Shown: positions 6,704-15,886 of the stretch, piece by piece
Numbering within the stretch: the first letter of the stretch is position 1
Layout of the letters: every line of letters begins with the position of its first letter
Source of the DNA: Eubacteriaceae bacterium
Lineage (GTDB): Bacteria; Bacillota; Clostridia; Lachnospirales; Lachnospiraceae
Direction of reading: 5' to 3'
Assembly (NCBI GenBank): GCA_902363805.1
Contig: CABJBF010000009.1
Coordinates: forward strand, 1 to 27,594
Length of the DNA stretch: 27,594 nt
Notes under the pieces: model-generated
What the model was told of the DNA's origin: nothing
The model's input: the letters and a program-made list of their open reading frames with translations, nothing else
The model's database searches: none
Program-made: the position numbers and the translations under genes

Positions 6704-6732
6704 TTGCAATTTATATTTTCATGTTGTATACT
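6704..6732 (+). promoter_or_regulatory. S10 operon promoter
   Basis: TTGCAA (6704-6709) and TATACT (6727-6732) are separated by 17 nt, with TG just before the -10. Expected start of transcription is about 6739, giving a leader of roughly 225 nt before rpsJ. It is the only strong promoter seen ahead of the whole ribosomal gene string. Confidence 0.7.
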
Positions 6733-6738
6733 AATTCA

Positions 6739-6964
6739 TGCTGTGACATTGATAGCGTTGAAACGAGAGGTTGCTACAGTAATGTAGGTTTTCCGCGGAG
6801 CGAATGTCAAGTTAGGAAACTGGCGACAAGTCACTGTACTAAAAACGAGTCCACCATAGAAGTGGAAACACGTGGGTAAGTTGTGAATAATCACAAAACA
6901 CACGGAAAGGTTGTACAGTCACCGCTTGTCGTGCTAATAGTACGAAAAGGAGGCGGCTTTTTTT
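6739..6964 (+). promoter_or_regulatory. structured rpsJ leader with possible attenuator
   Basis: Stems visible by eye: TGACATT (6744-6750) with AATGTCA (6803-6809); CTACA/TGTAG near 6774-6787; GCGACAAG (6823-6830) with CTTGTCGT (6925-6932) and, nested, ACTGTAC (6833-6839) with GTACAGT (6913-6919); inside these, TCCAC/GTGGA (6850-6866) and TTGTGA/TCACAA (6881-6896). Near the gene, CCGC (6922-6925) with GCGG (6953-6956) and CGTGCT (6930-6935) with AGTACG (6939-6944) form a terminator-like fold followed by T7, which excludes the long-range helix. The ribosome site AAAGGAGG (6946-6953) lies within that fold. Proteobacterial S10 leaders are bound by L4; whether L4 acts here is an inference. Confidence 0.6.
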
Positions 6965-7279
6965 ATGGCACAAGTAATGAGAATCACATTAAAGGCTTAT
7001 GATCACAAATTAATCGATCAGTCAGCTGCAAAAATTGTTGAAACTGCAAAGAGTTCAGGAGCAGAAGTTAGTGGCCCTGTACCACTTCCAACAAAGAAGG
7101 AAGTAATCACAATTCTTAGAGCTGTACATAAGTACAAAGACTCAAGAGAACAGTTTGAACAGAGAACTCATAAGAGACTCATTGATATTGTTACACCAAC
7201 ACAGAAAGCAGTAGATGCTTTGGCAAGATTAGAAATGCCAGCAGGTGTATATATCGACATTAAGATGAAGAATAAATAA
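6965..7279 (+). CDS. rpsJ: 30S ribosomal protein S10
   Basis: A 104-residue protein, normal length, first gene of the S10 operon. S10 sits in the 30S head and, as NusE, also pairs with NusB on boxA RNA during rRNA antitermination, which is notable because an rRNA operon lies at the far end of this window. Family sequence is clear from [13 protein letters not shown] near the N-terminus to YIDIKMKNK at the C-terminus. The start is fixed by AAAGGAGG 11 nt upstream; the spacer CGGCTTTTTTT doubles as the U tract of the possible attenuator. Confidence 0.97.
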   Translation: MAQVMRITLKAYDHKLIDQSAAKIVETAKSSGAEVSGPVPLPTKKEVITILRAVHKYKDSREQFEQRTHKRLIDIVTPTQKAVDALARLEMPAGVYIDIKMKNK

Positions 7280-7412
7280 TTCATCGCAATTTACTTATTT
7301 TAATAGGTAAAAAACGAAATAGTGAATTATCCTTGAAGGTTTAAATAGATTGAACTGTTCTAGGATGATCGCGGTGGCGCGATCCGCTGTAGATTAACAG
7401 GAGGTAATTAAT
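7280..7412 (+). promoter_or_regulatory. rpsJ-rplC spacer with hairpin
   Basis: This 133-nt gap is one of the longer ones in the operon. GATCGCG (7367-7373) pairs with CGCGATC (7378-7384) around GTGG, 28 nt before the rplC start codon, and AACAGGAGG follows. No T run comes after the stem, so RNA processing or control of translation is more likely than termination. Confidence 0.35.
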
Positions 7413-8048
7413 ATGAAGAAAGCTATTTTAGCTACAAAGGTTGGAATGACTCAGATTTTCAACGAAGATGGAAGTTTAGTACCAGTAACCGTTCTTCAGG
7501 CTGGACCATGTGTAGTAACACAGGTTAAGACAGTAGAAAATGATGGATACAGTGCTGTACAGGTTGGATTCGGTGAAAAGAGAGAAAAGTTAGTCAACAA
7601 GCCAATGAAAGGTATGTTTGACAAAGCTGGAGTTCCTTACAAGAGATTTGTAAGAGAATTTAAGTTTGAAAATGCTGAAGAGTATTCAGTGAAAGACGAA
7701 ATCAAGGCAGACATCTTTACTGCTGGAGACAAAGTTGACGCATCAGCAATTGCAAAGGGAAAAGGATTCCAGGGTGCAATTAAGAGACATGGTCAGTCAA
7801 GAGGACCTATGGCTCACGGTTCTAAGTATCATAGACATGCCGGATCAAACGGTGCATGTTCAAGCCCAAGCAAGGTGTTTAAAGGAAAGAAAATGCCAGG
7901 TCATATGGGTGCTAAGAAGGTAACAACACAGAACCTTGAAATTGTTAGAGTTGATGCAGAAAACAACTTAATCCTAGTAAAGGGCGCTGTACCAGGACCT
8001 AAGAAAGCTTTAGTAACTATTAAAGAAACATGTAAGTCTGGTAAGTAG
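7413..8048 (+). CDS. rplC: 50S ribosomal protein L3
   Basis: A 211-residue protein of normal length. L3 is one of the first proteins to bind 23S rRNA and its long central loop reaches the peptidyl transferase centre. The N-terminus [15 protein letters not shown] and the glycine- and basic-rich loop [13 protein letters not shown] then [17 protein letters not shown] are diagnostic. ATG follows GGAGG by 8 nt. It lies 23 nt before rplD in the S10 operon. Confidence 0.97.
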   Translation: MKKAILATKVGMTQIFNEDGSLVPVTVLQAGPCVVTQVKTVENDGYSAVQVGFGEKREKLVNKPMKGMFDKAGVPYKRFVREFKFENAEEYSVKDEIKADIFTAGDKVDASAIAKGKGFQGAIKRHGQSRGPMAHGSKYHRHAGSNGACSSPSKVFKGKKMPGHMGAKKVTTQNLEIVRVDAENNLILVKGAVPGPKKALVTIKETCKSGK

Positions 8049-8071
8049 ATTTTGGAAGGAGGAACACGCAG

Positions 8072-8692
8072 ATGGCAAAAGTATCTGTTTTAAATATGGA
8101 AGGTAAACAGGTTGATGAAATCGAATTAAACGATGCCGTATTTGGTGTAGAAGTTAAAGAAAACTTAGTGCATCAGGCAGTATTGAGTCAGCTTGCTAAT
8201 AACCGTCAAGGAACACAGAAAGCTAAAACTCGTTCAGAAGTTAGCGGTGGCGGAAGAAAGCCTTGGAGACAGAAGGGAACTGGTCATGCAAGACAAGGTT
8301 CTACAAGAGCTCCACAGTGGACAGGCGGCGGAGTTGTATTCGCACCAGTTCCAAGAGATTATTCATTCAAGATGAATAAGAAAGAAAAAAGAGCAGCTCT
8401 TAAGTCAGTATTGACAGACAGAGTTAATGAAAATAAGTTTATCGTAGTTGACGACATTAAGTTTGAAGCACCTAAGACAAAAGATTTTGTAAAGATGATG
8501 AACAACTTAAATGTAAGTAAAGCATTGGTTGTATTAAAAGACAATGATGTAAATGCTGTAATGTCAGCTAAGAACATCCCTACAGTAAAAACTGCTTTAA
8601 CTAACACAATTAATGTTTATGACATTCTTAAATATGATGTTGTAGTTATCGATAAGGCAGCTGTAGCAACAATCGAGGAGGTGTATGCATAA
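8072..8692 (+). CDS. rplD: 50S ribosomal protein L4
   Basis: A 206-residue protein. The extended loop that lines the peptide exit tunnel is visible as VSGGGRKPWRQKGTGHARQG, about residues 57-76. L4 binds 23S rRNA domain I early in assembly, and in enteric bacteria it also represses its own operon through the S10 leader, making it the obvious candidate ligand for the rpsJ leader here. Start ATG follows GGAGGA. The stop codon overlaps the rplW start by one base, implying translational coupling. Confidence 0.97.
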   Translation: MAKVSVLNMEGKQVDEIELNDAVFGVEVKENLVHQAVLSQLANNRQGTQKAKTRSEVSGGGRKPWRQKGTGHARQGSTRAPQWTGGGVVFAPVPRDYSFKMNKKEKRAALKSVLTDRVNENKFIVVDDIKFEAPKTKDFVKMMNNLNVSKALVVLKDNDVNAVMSAKNIPTVKTALTNTINVYDILKYDVVVIDKAAVATIEEVYA

Positions 8693-8991
8693 TGGCAGAT
8701 ATCAAATATTATGACGTAATCCTCTCTCCAGTAATTACTGAGAAGAGCATGAACGCTATGGCAGATAAGAAATATACATTCTACGTACACACAGATGCAA
8801 CTAAGACTCAGGTTAAAGAAGCAGTTGAAAAAATGTTCGAAGGAACAAAGGTTGCTAAAGTTAACACAATGAACTTAGAAGGAAAGAATCGTAGAAGAGG
8901 AATGACAATTGGAAAGACAGCTAAGAAGAAGAAAGCTATCGTTCAGTTGACAGAAGACAGTGCAGATATTGAAATCTTCGCTGGTTTATAA
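8692..8991 (+). CDS. rplW: 50S ribosomal protein L23
   Basis: A 99-residue protein at the exit of the peptide tunnel, where trigger factor and signal recognition particle dock. The segment DVILSPVITEKSM near the N-terminus and the later GKNRRRGMTIG loop are typical. The start ATG shares its A with the rplD stop (TAATG), and GAGGAGG lies in the end of rplD. A 60-nt spacer follows before rplB. Confidence 0.97.
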   Translation: MADIKYYDVILSPVITEKSMNAMADKKYTFYVHTDATKTQVKEAVEKMFEGTKVAKVNTMNLEGKNRRRGMTIGKTAKKKKAIVQLTEDSADIEIFAGL

Positions 8992-9051
8992 AGATAATAA
9001 GTAAACGCAAGAAAAGCGTGATGACAAATTGAATTCGAAAGGAGAATAAAA

Positions 9052-9894
9052 ATGGGAATTAAGACATTTAACCCATATACCCCTTCAAGAAGAGCTATGA
9101 CTACTCTTGATAATGCAGAAATTACTAAAGCAACTCCTGAAAAATCTTTAGTAGTATCTCTCAAGAAAAATGCTGGTCGTAACAATCAGGGTAAAATTAC
9201 AGTAAGACATCATGGTGGTGGTTCAAGAAGAAAATACAGAATCATCGACTTCAAGAGAAATAAAGTTGATATTCCTGCTACAGTTATTAGCATCGAATAT
9301 GATCCAAATAGAACTGCAAACATCGCATTAATCAGTTATGCAGATGGTGAAAAGGCTTACATCCTTGCTCCTAACGGACTTAAGGTTGGAGCTACAGTTA
9401 TGAATGGTGAAAATGCAGAAGTTAAAGTTGGTAACTGTTTACCACTTTCAGCTATCCCTGTAGGTACAGAAGTTCATAACATTGAATTATATCCAGGTAA
9501 GGGCGGACAGTTAGTTCGTGCAGCTGGAAATGCAGCACAGTTAATGGCTAAAGAAGGAAAGTATGCAACACTTAGACTTCCTTCAGGAGAAATGAGAATG
9601 GTTCCAGTTATTTGCCGTGCAACAGTTGGTACAGTAGGTAACATTGAACATGGTCTTGTAAATATCGGTAAAGCCGGACGTAAACGTAATATGGGTATTA
9701 GACCTACAGTTCGTGGTTCTGTTATGAACCCTAATGACCATCCACACGGTGGTGGTGAAGGACGTGCGCCAATCGGACGTTCTGGCCCATGTACACCTTG
9801 GGGTAAACCAGCACTTGGTTTGAAGACTCGTAAGAAAAATAAGAAGTCTAACAAGTTAATCATTAGAAGACGTGACGGAAAGAACATGAAATAA
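9052..9894 (+). CDS. rplB: 50S ribosomal protein L2
   Basis: A 280-residue protein, one of the most conserved of the large subunit, needed for subunit joining and the peptidyl transferase centre. The C-terminal signature [19 protein letters not shown] carries the conserved histidine segment, and the N-terminus [12 protein letters not shown] is standard. AAAGGAG precedes ATG by 8 nt. It is followed 14 nt later by rpsS. Confidence 0.98.
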   Translation: MGIKTFNPYTPSRRAMTTLDNAEITKATPEKSLVVSLKKNAGRNNQGKITVRHHGGGSRRKYRIIDFKRNKVDIPATVISIEYDPNRTANIALISYADGEKAYILAPNGLKVGATVMNGENAEVKVGNCLPLSAIPVGTEVHNIELYPGKGGQLVRAAGNAAQLMAKEGKYATLRLPSGEMRMVPVICRATVGTVGNIEHGLVNIGKAGRKRNMGIRPTVRGSVMNPNDHPHGGGEGRAPIGRSGPCTPWGKPALGLKTRKKNKKSNKLIIRRRDGKNMK

Positions 9895-9908
9895 GGAGGT
9901 AGGAACTA

Positions 9909-10184
9909 ATGGCTAGATCATTAAAAAAAGGCCCATTCGCGGATGAGAGCTTATTAAAGAAAGTCGAAGCTATGAACGCTTCAGGTGACAAGTCTGTTAT
10001 TAAAACTTGGTCACGCCGTTCAACAATTTTTCCACAGATGGTTGGACATACAATCGCTGTTCATGACGGTAGAAAGCATGTGCCAGTATATGTAACTGAA
10101 GATATGGTTGGACATAAACTTGGTGAATTTGTTGCTACTAGAACTTATAGAGGACACGGTAAAGACGAAAAGAAGGGTAGATAA
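9909..10184 (+). CDS. rpsS: 30S ribosomal protein S19
   Basis: A 91-residue protein of the 30S head that contacts S13 and the A-site finger. [10 protein letters not shown] at the N-terminus and [17 protein letters not shown] near the C-terminus identify it. AAGGAGG precedes the ATG by 8 nt and overlaps the end of rplB. Confidence 0.97.
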   Translation: MARSLKKGPFADESLLKKVEAMNASGDKSVIKTWSRRSTIFPQMVGHTIAVHDGRKHVPVYVTEDMVGHKLGEFVATRTYRGHGKDEKKGR

Positions 10185-10215
10185 TACCTGTAGATTTTGA
10201 AAGGAGGTCTCATCT

Positions 10216-10602
10216 ATGGCTAAAGGACATAGATCCCAGATAAAGAGAGAAAGAAATGCTAATAAAGATACTAGACCATCAGCTAAGTTGTCTTACGCTA
10301 GAGTGTCAGTACAGAAGGCATGTTTCGTATTAGATGCGATCAGAGGAAAAGACGTAGAGTCAGCAATCGGTATTTTAACATACAACCCAAGATACGCATC
10401 AAGCGTTATATTAAAATTATTACAGTCAGCAATTGCAAATGCTGAAAACAACAACAATATGGATGTTAGCAAACTTTATATTGCTGAGTGTTACGCAGGT
10501 AGCGCTCCAACAATGAAGAGAATTAAACCTAGAGCACAGGGTAGAGCTTATAGAATCTTAAAGAGAAATAGCCACATTACAATCGTGCTCGATGAAAGAT
10601 AG
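10216..10602 (+). CDS. rplV: 50S ribosomal protein L22
   Basis: A 128-residue protein whose beta-hairpin lines the exit tunnel. The hairpin sequence [20 protein letters not shown] is present near the C-terminus; changes in it are a known route to macrolide resistance, and this copy looks normal. AAAGGAGG precedes the ATG. It has a slightly long N-terminus ([20 protein letters not shown]) compared with the ~110-residue forms of Bacillus. Confidence 0.96.
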   Translation: MAKGHRSQIKRERNANKDTRPSAKLSYARVSVQKACFVLDAIRGKDVESAIGILTYNPRYASSVILKLLQSAIANAENNNNMDVSKLYIAECYAGSAPTMKRIKPRAQGRAYRILKRNSHITIVLDER

Positions 10603-10612
10603 GAGGCAAAGT

Positions 10613-11260
10613 ATGGGACAGAAAGTTAATCCACATGGCTTAAGAGTCGGAGTTATTAAGGACTGGGACTCAAAGTGGTACGCTGAAGCTGATTTTGCAG
10701 ACAATCTTGTTGAAGATTACAAAATCAGAGAATATCTTAAAAAGAAATTATACAGCGCAGGTGTTTCTAAGATTGAAATCGAAAGATCATCTGACAGAGT
10801 GAGAGTAAACATTTATACAGCTAAGCCTGGTATCGTAATCGGTAAGGGTGGCGCTGAAATTGAAAAAGTTAAAGCTGAAGTTCAGAAAATGACAAGCAAG
10901 AAGTTATTTATGGACGTTAAAGATATCAAGAGACCTGACAAGGACGCTCAGTTAGTAGCTGAAAACATTGCTACACAGTTAGAAAACCGTGTATCTTTCA
11001 GAAGAGCAATGAAGTCTACAATGTTAAGAACAATGAAGAGTGGAGCTTTAGGAATTAAGGCTGCATGTTCAGGACGTCTTGGTGGTGCTGATATGGCTCG
11101 TACAGAATTCTATAGTGAAGGAACAATTCCACTTCAGACATTACGTGCCGATATCGAATATGGTTTCGCTGAAGCTGATACAACTTACGGAAAAGTAGGT
11201 GTTAAGGTTTGGATTTATAACGGCGAAATACTTCCAACTAAAGAAGGGAGCGATAAATAA
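10613..11260 (+). CDS. rpsC: 30S ribosomal protein S3
   Basis: A 215-residue protein at the mRNA entry channel of the 30S subunit. The standard start MGQKVNPHG is at 10613, 6 nt after AGGAGG; an upstream in-frame ATG at 10592 lies inside rplV and has no ribosome site, so it is not used here. The KH-domain loop [13 protein letters not shown] is at about residues 71-83. The stop overlaps the rplP start by one base. Confidence 0.97.
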   Translation: MGQKVNPHGLRVGVIKDWDSKWYAEADFADNLVEDYKIREYLKKKLYSAGVSKIEIERSSDRVRVNIYTAKPGIVIGKGGAEIEKVKAEVQKMTSKKLFMDVKDIKRPDKDAQLVAENIATQLENRVSFRRAMKSTMLRTMKSGALGIKAACSGRLGGADMARTEFYSEGTIPLQTLRADIEYGFAEADTTYGKVGVKVWIYNGEILPTKEGSDK

Positions 11261-11697
11261 TGTTAATGCCTAAGAGAGTTAAACATAGAAAACAGTTTCG
11301 TGGTTCTATGAGAGGTAAAGCAACAAGAGGAAATAAGATCACTTACGGTGAATTTGGTATTGTTGCAACAGAACCAGCTTGGATTAAGTCAAATCAGATT
11401 GAAGCAGCTCGTATTGCTATGACTCGTTACATCAAGCGTGGTGGTAAAGTTTGGATTAAAATTTTCCCAGATAAACCAGTAACTACAAAACCAGCTGAAA
11501 CACGTATGGGTTCCGGTAAAGGAACACTTGAATATTGGGTAGCAGTTGTTAAACCAGGACGTGTAATGTTCGAAATCTCTGGTGTTCCTGAAGAAATAGC
11601 TAGAGAAGCATTACGTCTTGCTACACACAAGCTTCCAGTAAAATGTAAGATTGTTTCACGTGAAGATTTAGAAGGCGGTGATAACAGTGAAAATTAA
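11260..11697 (+). CDS. rplP: 50S ribosomal protein L16
   Basis: A 145-residue protein next to the A-site tRNA elbow. [15 protein letters not shown] is the usual L16 N-terminus and the GSGKG segment follows in the middle. The ATG at 11260 stands 9 nt after GGGAG and shares a base with the rpsC stop; the second ATG at 11266 is too far from the site. The 3' end overlaps rpmC by 11 nt. Confidence 0.97.
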   Translation: MLMPKRVKHRKQFRGSMRGKATRGNKITYGEFGIVATEPAWIKSNQIEAARIAMTRYIKRGGKVWIKIFPDKPVTTKPAETRMGSGKGTLEYWVAVVKPGRVMFEISGVPEEIAREALRLATHKLPVKCKIVSREDLEGGDNSEN

Positions 11698-11896
11698 GAC
11701 ATATGTAGAAGATTTAAAGACAAAATCAGCTGCAGAATTAAATGATGAATTAGTAGCTGCTAAAAAGGAATTATTTAATTTAAGATTCCAGAACGCAACA
11801 AACCAGTTAGACAACACAAGCAGAATCAAAGAAGTTAGAAAAAATATTGCTAGAATTCAGACAGTAATATTTGAAAAGACAAACGCTGCTGAATAG
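11687..11896 (+). CDS. rpmC: 50S ribosomal protein L29
   Basis: A 69-residue helical hairpin protein near the tunnel exit. The [15 protein letters not shown] core is diagnostic. An upstream GTG at 11678 in the same frame is possible, but the GTG at 11687 gives the normal N-terminus [11 protein letters not shown] and sits 9 nt after GAAGGCGG. It starts inside the end of rplP, so it is translationally coupled to it. Confidence 0.93.
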   Translation: MKIKTYVEDLKTKSAAELNDELVAAKKELFNLRFQNATNQLDNTSRIKEVRKNIARIQTVIFEKTNAAE

Positions 11897-11950
11897 TTTT
11901 AGGTTAATCCAATCCACTACAGGTGGAAAGTTAAGAAAGGAGAAATTGTT

Positions 11951-12205
11951 GTGGAAAGAAATTTAAGAAAAACACGTACAGGTAAAGTTGTAAGTGATAA
12001 GATGGATAAGACAATCACAGTTGCTGTAGAAGATCATGTAAAGCATCCATTATACAACAAGATCGTTAAAAGAACTTATAAGTTAAAAGCTCATGACGAA
12101 GAAAACCAGTGCGGAATTGGTGATACAGTAAGAGTTATGGAAACAAGACCATTATCAAAAGATAAGAGATGGAGACTTGTAGAAATTATTGAAAAGGCAA
12201 GATAA
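11951..12205 (+). CDS. rpsQ: 30S ribosomal protein S17
   Basis: An 84-residue OB-fold protein that binds 16S rRNA early. The N-terminus [20 protein letters not shown] and the [12 protein letters not shown] segment near the end identify it. It starts with GTG, 8 nt after AAAGGAG; no ATG start is available nearby. A 54-nt spacer separates it from rpmC. Confidence 0.96.
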   Translation: MERNLRKTRTGKVVSDKMDKTITVAVEDHVKHPLYNKIVKRTYKLKAHDEENQCGIGDTVRVMETRPLSKDKRWRLVEIIEKAR

Positions 12206-12236
12206 TTTGCCTGGATTATAGAAGGAGGAATACAGC

Positions 12237-12605
12237 ATGATTCAACAGGAAAGTAGACTTAAAGTTGCTGATAACACAGGAGCTAAAGAATTACTTTGCA
12301 TCAGAGTTATGGGCGGATCTACAAGAAGATACGCAAGTATCGGTGACGTAATCGTTGCTACTGTAAAAGATGCAACACCAGGCGGTGTTGTTAAAAAAGG
12401 TGATGTAGTAAAGGCCGTAGTAGTTCGTACTGTTAAAGGCGCTCGTCGTAAAGATGGTTCATACATCAGATTTGACGAAAATGCAGCTGTAATTATAAAA
12501 GATGATAAGACCCCAAGAGGAACTCGTATTTTTGGGCCGGTAGCCAGAGAATTAAGAGAGAAACAGTTCATGAAAATTGTTTCTTTGGCACCAGAAGTAT
12601 TATAG
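12237..12605 (+). CDS. rplN: 50S ribosomal protein L14
   Basis: A 122-residue protein, exactly the usual length, at the subunit interface. [19 protein letters not shown] and the [16 protein letters not shown] segment are near invariant in bacteria. It is the first gene of the classical spc set, but no promoter is seen before it (31-nt gap after rpsQ), so it is transcribed with the S10 genes. GAAGGAGG precedes the ATG. Confidence 0.98.
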   Translation: MIQQESRLKVADNTGAKELLCIRVMGGSTRRYASIGDVIVATVKDATPGGVVKKGDVVKAVVVRTVKGARRKDGSYIRFDENAAVIIKDDKTPRGTRIFGPVARELREKQFMKIVSLAPEVL

Positions 12606-12618
12606 GAGGTGTGCTTAG

Positions 12619-12930
12619 ATGTCAGCTATGAAGATTAAAAAAGGCGACACTGTTAGAGTAATCGCTGGTAAAGATAAGTTTAAAGAAGGAAAAGTTTCTT
12701 CTGTAGACAAAAAGAACAATAAGGTTACTGTTGAAGGTGTCAACATGCGTACAAAGCACACAAAACCAAGTGCTCAGAACCAGAATGGTGGCATTGTAAC
12801 ACAGGAAGGACCAATTGATGCTTCAAATGTAATGTATGTTCATAAGGGACAGCCAACAAGAGTTGGATACAAATTTGAAGACGGAAAGAAAGTTCGTGTT
12901 GCAAAATCAACAGGCGAAGTTATTGATTAA
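12619..12930 (+). CDS. rplX: 50S ribosomal protein L24
   Basis: A 103-residue protein with an N-terminal KOW motif (KIKKGDTVRVIAGKDKFKEG, about residues 5-24). L24 starts assembly of the large subunit with L3. AGGAGG spans the rplN stop codon, 9 nt before this ATG; a second ATG at codon 4 would also fit the family start but lies further from the site. Confidence 0.96.
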   Translation: MSAMKIKKGDTVRVIAGKDKFKEGKVSSVDKKNNKVTVEGVNMRTKHTKPSAQNQNGGIVTQEGPIDASNVMYVHKGQPTRVGYKFEDGKKVRVAKSTGEVID

Positions 12931-12952
12931 TTGAGAGAGGAGGTCCGGAAAG

Positions 12953-13492
12953 TTGAGTAGACTTAAGGAGACTTATAAGAATGAGATTATGGATGCCATG
13001 ACAAAGAAGTTCGGTTATAAGAACGTAATGCAGGTACCTAAGCTTGATAAAATTGTAATTAACATGGGCGTTGGCGAAGCTAAAGAGAACGCTAAGATTT
13101 TAGATACAGCTGTTAAAGATCTTGAAATTATTTCAGGACAGAAGGCTGTTGTAACAAGAGCTAAAAACTCAGTAGCTAACTTCAAATTAAGAGAAGGACA
13201 GCCAATCGGATGTAAAGTTACTCTTAGAGGAGAAAAGATGTACGAATTCTTAGATAGATTAGTAAATCTTGCACTTCCTCGTGTACGTGACTTTAGAGGA
13301 GTTAACCCAAATGCATTCGACGGAAGAGGAAATTATGCTTTAGGAATTAAAGAACAGTTAATTTTCCCTGAAATTGAATACGATAAAGTAGACAAAGTTA
13401 GAGGTATGGACATAATTTTTGTTACTACAGCTAACACAGATGAAGAAGCTCGTGAATTATTGACATTATTTAATATGCCATTTGCAAAATAG
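12953..13492 (+). CDS. rplE: 50S ribosomal protein L5
   Basis: A 179-residue protein that carries 5S rRNA into the central protuberance and contacts P-site t[20 protein letters not shown] and the C-terminal block [20 protein letters not shown] are typical. It starts with TTG, chosen because AGAGGAGGT ends 9 nt before it and the product begins with the family's [14 protein letters not shown] start in a highly expressed gene is uncommon. Confidence 0.96.
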   Translation: MSRLKETYKNEIMDAMTKKFGYKNVMQVPKLDKIVINMGVGEAKENAKILDTAVKDLEIISGQKAVVTRAKNSVANFKLREGQPIGCKVTLRGEKMYEFLDRLVNLALPRVRDFRGVNPNAFDGRGNYALGIKEQLIFPEIEYDKVDKVRGMDIIFVTTANTDEEARELLTLFNMPFAK

Positions 13493-13509
13493 TTTTAGGA
13501 GGTAAATCC

Positions 13510-13695
13510 ATGGCTAGAACTGCTATGAAAGTTAAACAGCAACGTAAAGCTAAATTCTCTACACAAGAATACAGTCGTTGTAGAATTTGTGGTCGTCCAC
13601 ATGCTTATTTAAGAAAATACGGAATTTGCAGAGTTTGCTTCCGTGAATTAGCATACAAAGGACAGATACCAGGCGTTAAAAAAGCAAGCTGGTAA
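13510..13695 (+). CDS. rpsZ: 30S ribosomal protein S14, zinc-binding type
   Basis: A 61-residue short form of S14 with four zinc-ligand cysteines, Cys24, Cys27, Cys40 and Cys43 (CRIC then CRVC). Many Firmicutes also keep a zinc-free S14 elsewhere for zinc starvation; none is in this window. AGGAGG precedes the ATG by 7 nt. Located between rplE and rpsH as usual. Confidence 0.98.
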   Translation: MARTAMKVKQQRKAKFSTQEYSRCRICGRPHAYLRKYGICRVCFRELAYKGQIPGVKKASW

Positions 13696-13722
13696 GAGAT
13701 AAATTGATAGGAGGAAAGAAAC

Positions 13723-14124
13723 ATGACTATGAGTGATCCAATCGCAGATATGCTTACAAGAATCCGTAACGCAAACACTGCTAAACATGATACAGTTGAT
13801 GTTCCTGCATCAAAGATGAAATTAGCTATCGCTGAAATTCTTTTAAATGAAGGATATATCAAGAAGTATGAAGTCATTGAAGACGGTAATTTTAAAACAA
13901 TCAGAATCACATTAAAATATGGTAAAGATAAGAATGATAAAGTTATTTCAGGAATCAAGAAGATTTCTAAGCCGGGTCTTCGTGTTTACGCTAGTAAAGA
14001 CGAACTTCCAAGAGTTCTTGGAGGACTTGGAATTGCAATCATTTCTACAAACAAAGGTGTGGTTACAGATAAAGTTGCAAGAAAAGAAAACGTTGGTGGA
14101 GAAGTTCTCGCTTTCGTTTGGTAG
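13723..14124 (+). CDS. rpsH: 30S ribosomal protein S8
   Basis: A 133-residue central-domain binder of 16S r[19 protein letters not shown] at the N-terminus and [14 protein letters not shown] at the C-terminus are characteristic. In E. coli S8 represses the spc operon by binding rplE mRNA; no such site was recognised here. AGGAGG precedes the ATG by 9 nt. The 90-nt spacer that follows contains alternative hairpins. Confidence 0.97.
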   Translation: MTMSDPIADMLTRIRNANTAKHDTVDVPASKMKLAIAEILLNEGYIKKYEVIEDGNFKTIRITLKYGKDKNDKVISGIKKISKPGLRVYASKDELPRVLGGLGIAIISTNKGVVTDKVARKENVGGEVLAFVW

Positions 14125-14156
14125 GAAGAAAATAACGTTAAGAGATGAGATAAGAT

Positions 14157-14192
14157 TGAAGAGTTTCTCTTCTTTCTTAGTCCAACTCTTCA
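14157..14192 (+). promoter_or_regulatory. alternative hairpins in the rpsH-rplF spacer
   Basis: TGAAGAGTT (14157-14165) pairs perfectly with AACTCTTCA (14184-14192). The same left arm can instead fold locally, GAAGAG (14158-14163) with CTCTTC (14167-14172), followed by TTTCTT. The two folds exclude each other. The rplF ribosome site AAGGAGG starts 9 nt later. Confidence 0.4.
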
Positions 14193-14214
14193 TTATTAAT
14201 AAGGAGGTAACGGC

Positions 14215-14757
14215 ATGTCACGTATAGGAAGAATGCCTATCGCTATACCAGCAGGAGTAACTGTTGATATTGCAGAAAATAATAAGGTGACTATTACAGG
14301 ACCTAAGGGAACTCTTGAAAGAGTATTACCTGCGGAAATGGAAATTAAAAAAGACGGTGAAGAAATCATCGTTAGCAGACCAAATGATTTAAAGAAAATG
14401 AAATCATTACACGGTCTTACAAGAACACTTATCAACAATATGGTTGTTGGTGTTACAGAAGGATACCAGAAAGTTCTTGAAATCAACGGTGTTGGTTACA
14501 GAGGACAGAAACAGGGAAATAAATTAATTCTTTCATTAGGTTATTCACATCCAGTAGAAATGGAAGATCCAGAAGGAATCACAGTAGAAATGGATGGACA
14601 GAATAAGATAATAATTAAAGGTATTGATAAAGAAAAAGTAGGCCAGTACGCTGCTGAAATCAGAACAAAGAGAGCACCTGAACCTTACAAAGGAAAAGGT
14701 ATCAAATATGAAGATGAAGTTATCAGACGTAAAGTTGGTAAGACTGGTAAGAAATAA
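14215..14757 (+). CDS. rplF: 50S ribosomal protein L6
   Basis: A 180-residue two-domain protein near the sarcin-ricin loop and factor-binding site. [15 protein letters not shown] starts the protein and [18 protein letters not shown] ends it, both standard. AAGGAGG precedes the ATG by 7 nt. 17 nt separate it from rplR. Confidence 0.97.
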   Translation: MSRIGRMPIAIPAGVTVDIAENNKVTITGPKGTLERVLPAEMEIKKDGEEIIVSRPNDLKKMKSLHGLTRTLINNMVVGVTEGYQKVLEINGVGYRGQKQGNKLILSLGYSHPVEMEDPEGITVEMDGQNKIIIKGIDKEKVGQYAAEIRTKRAPEPYKGKGIKYEDEVIRRKVGKTGKK

Positions 14758-14774
14758 TTAAAGGAGTGTAAGAA

Positions 14775-15137
14775 ATGATTAGTAAGAAATCAAGAAGCGA
14801 AATTCGTGTTAAAAAGCATAACAGACTGCGTAATCATTTAAGTGGAACAACAGAATGTCCACGTTTAGCAGTTTTCAGAAGTAATAATCATATGTATGCT
14901 CAAATTATTGACGATACAGTTGGAAAGACTCTTGTAGCTGCTTCAACACTTGAAGCTAAGAAAGAGTTAGAAAAAACTAATAACGTTGATGCTGCAGCAT
15001 ATGTAGGTAAGCTTATTGCTGAAAGAGCAATTGAAAAAGGTATTAAAGAAGTTGTTTACGATAGAGGCGGCTTTATATATCAGGGTAAAGTTAAAGCATT
15101 AGCTGATGCAGCTAGAGAAGCTGGATTAGAATTTTAG
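14775..15137 (+). CDS. rplR: 50S ribosomal protein L18
   Basis: A 120-residue 5S rRNA binding protein, the usual length. [18 protein letters not shown] and the C-terminal [20 protein letters not shown] are diagnostic. AAAGGAG precedes the ATG by 9 nt. It lies in canonical order between rplF and rpsE. Confidence 0.97.
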   Translation: MISKKSRSEIRVKKHNRLRNHLSGTTECPRLAVFRSNNHMYAQIIDDTVGKTLVAASTLEAKKELEKTNNVDAAAYVGKLIAERAIEKGIKEVVYDRGGFIYQGKVKALADAAREAGLEF

Positions 15138-15155
15138 TTGAGGAGGATAACACAC

Positions 15156-15665
15156 ATGAGACGTGAAATAATTGATGCAAGTCAGTTAGAATTAGAAGAA
15201 AAAGTAGTGTCTATCAAACGTGTTACTAAGGTTGTTAAAGGTGGACGTAATGCCAGATTCTCAGCTTTAGTAGTAGTTGGAGACAAAAATGGACACGTTG
15301 GTGCAGGCGTTGGAAAAGCAGCTGAAATTCCTGAAGCTATTCGTAAAGGTAAAGAGGATGCTATGAAGAGTCTCGTAAGCGTACCAATGGATGAAAATAA
15401 GAGTGTAACATTTGATACAATCGGTAAATTCGGAAGTGCTTCTGTATTACTTAAGAAGGCTCCAGAAGGTACTGGTGTAATCGCTGGTGGTCCTGCTCGT
15501 AGTGTAGTTGAACTTGCAGGTATTACAAACATCCGTACAAAATCTTTAGGATCTAACAATAAGCAGAACGTAGTTCTTGCTACAATTGAAGGTTTAGCTT
15601 CATTAAAGACTCCAGAAGAAGTAGCTGCACTTCGCGGTAAATCTGTTGAAGAGATTTTAGGCTAG
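15156..15665 (+). CDS. rpsE: 30S ribosomal protein S5
   Basis: A 169-residue protein of the 30S accuracy region, near the mRNA channel. The double-stranded RNA-binding fold is seen at residues ~10-75 ([18 protein letters not shown]). The frame is open from 15138, but AGGAGG at 15141-15146 lies inside that extension, 9 nt before the ATG at 15156, so 15156 is the start. Confidence 0.97.
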   Translation: MRREIIDASQLELEEKVVSIKRVTKVVKGGRNARFSALVVVGDKNGHVGAGVGKAAEIPEAIRKGKEDAMKSLVSVPMDENKSVTFDTIGKFGSASVLLKKAPEGTGVIAGGPARSVVELAGITNIRTKSLGSNNKQNVVLATIEGLASLKTPEEVAALRGKSVEEILG

Positions 15666-15681
15666 TAGGAGGTAATTAGAA

Positions 15682-15864
15682 ATGGCAGATAAATTAAAAA
15701 TTACTTTGGTAAAATCAACAATTGGAGCAGTTCCAAAGAATAGAAAAACTGTTGAAGCTTTAGGTCTTACAAAGATTAACAAGACAGTTGAAATGCCTGA
15801 CAACGCTGCAGTCAGAGGTATGATTCAGAAAGTTAGACATTTAGTAAAAGTTGAAGAAATATAA
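15682..15864 (+). CDS. rpmD: 50S ribosomal protein L30
   Basis: A 60-residue protein, normal length. [19 protein letters not shown] and the [12 protein letters not shown] end are typical of bacterial L30. AGGAGG precedes the ATG by 9 nt. L30 is absent from some bacterial lineages but standard in Firmicutes spc operons. Confidence 0.97.
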   Translation: MADKLKITLVKSTIGAVPKNRKTVEALGLTKINKTVEMPDNAAVRGMIQKVRHLVKVEEI

Positions 15865-15886
15865 TCAATAGATAGGAGGTGCGACA

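Noticed and set aside
9474..9887. Minus-strand 137-residue frame inside rplB
   Set aside because: Shadow of a highly conserved gene; proline-rich translation is the complement of the L2 glycine-rich segment.
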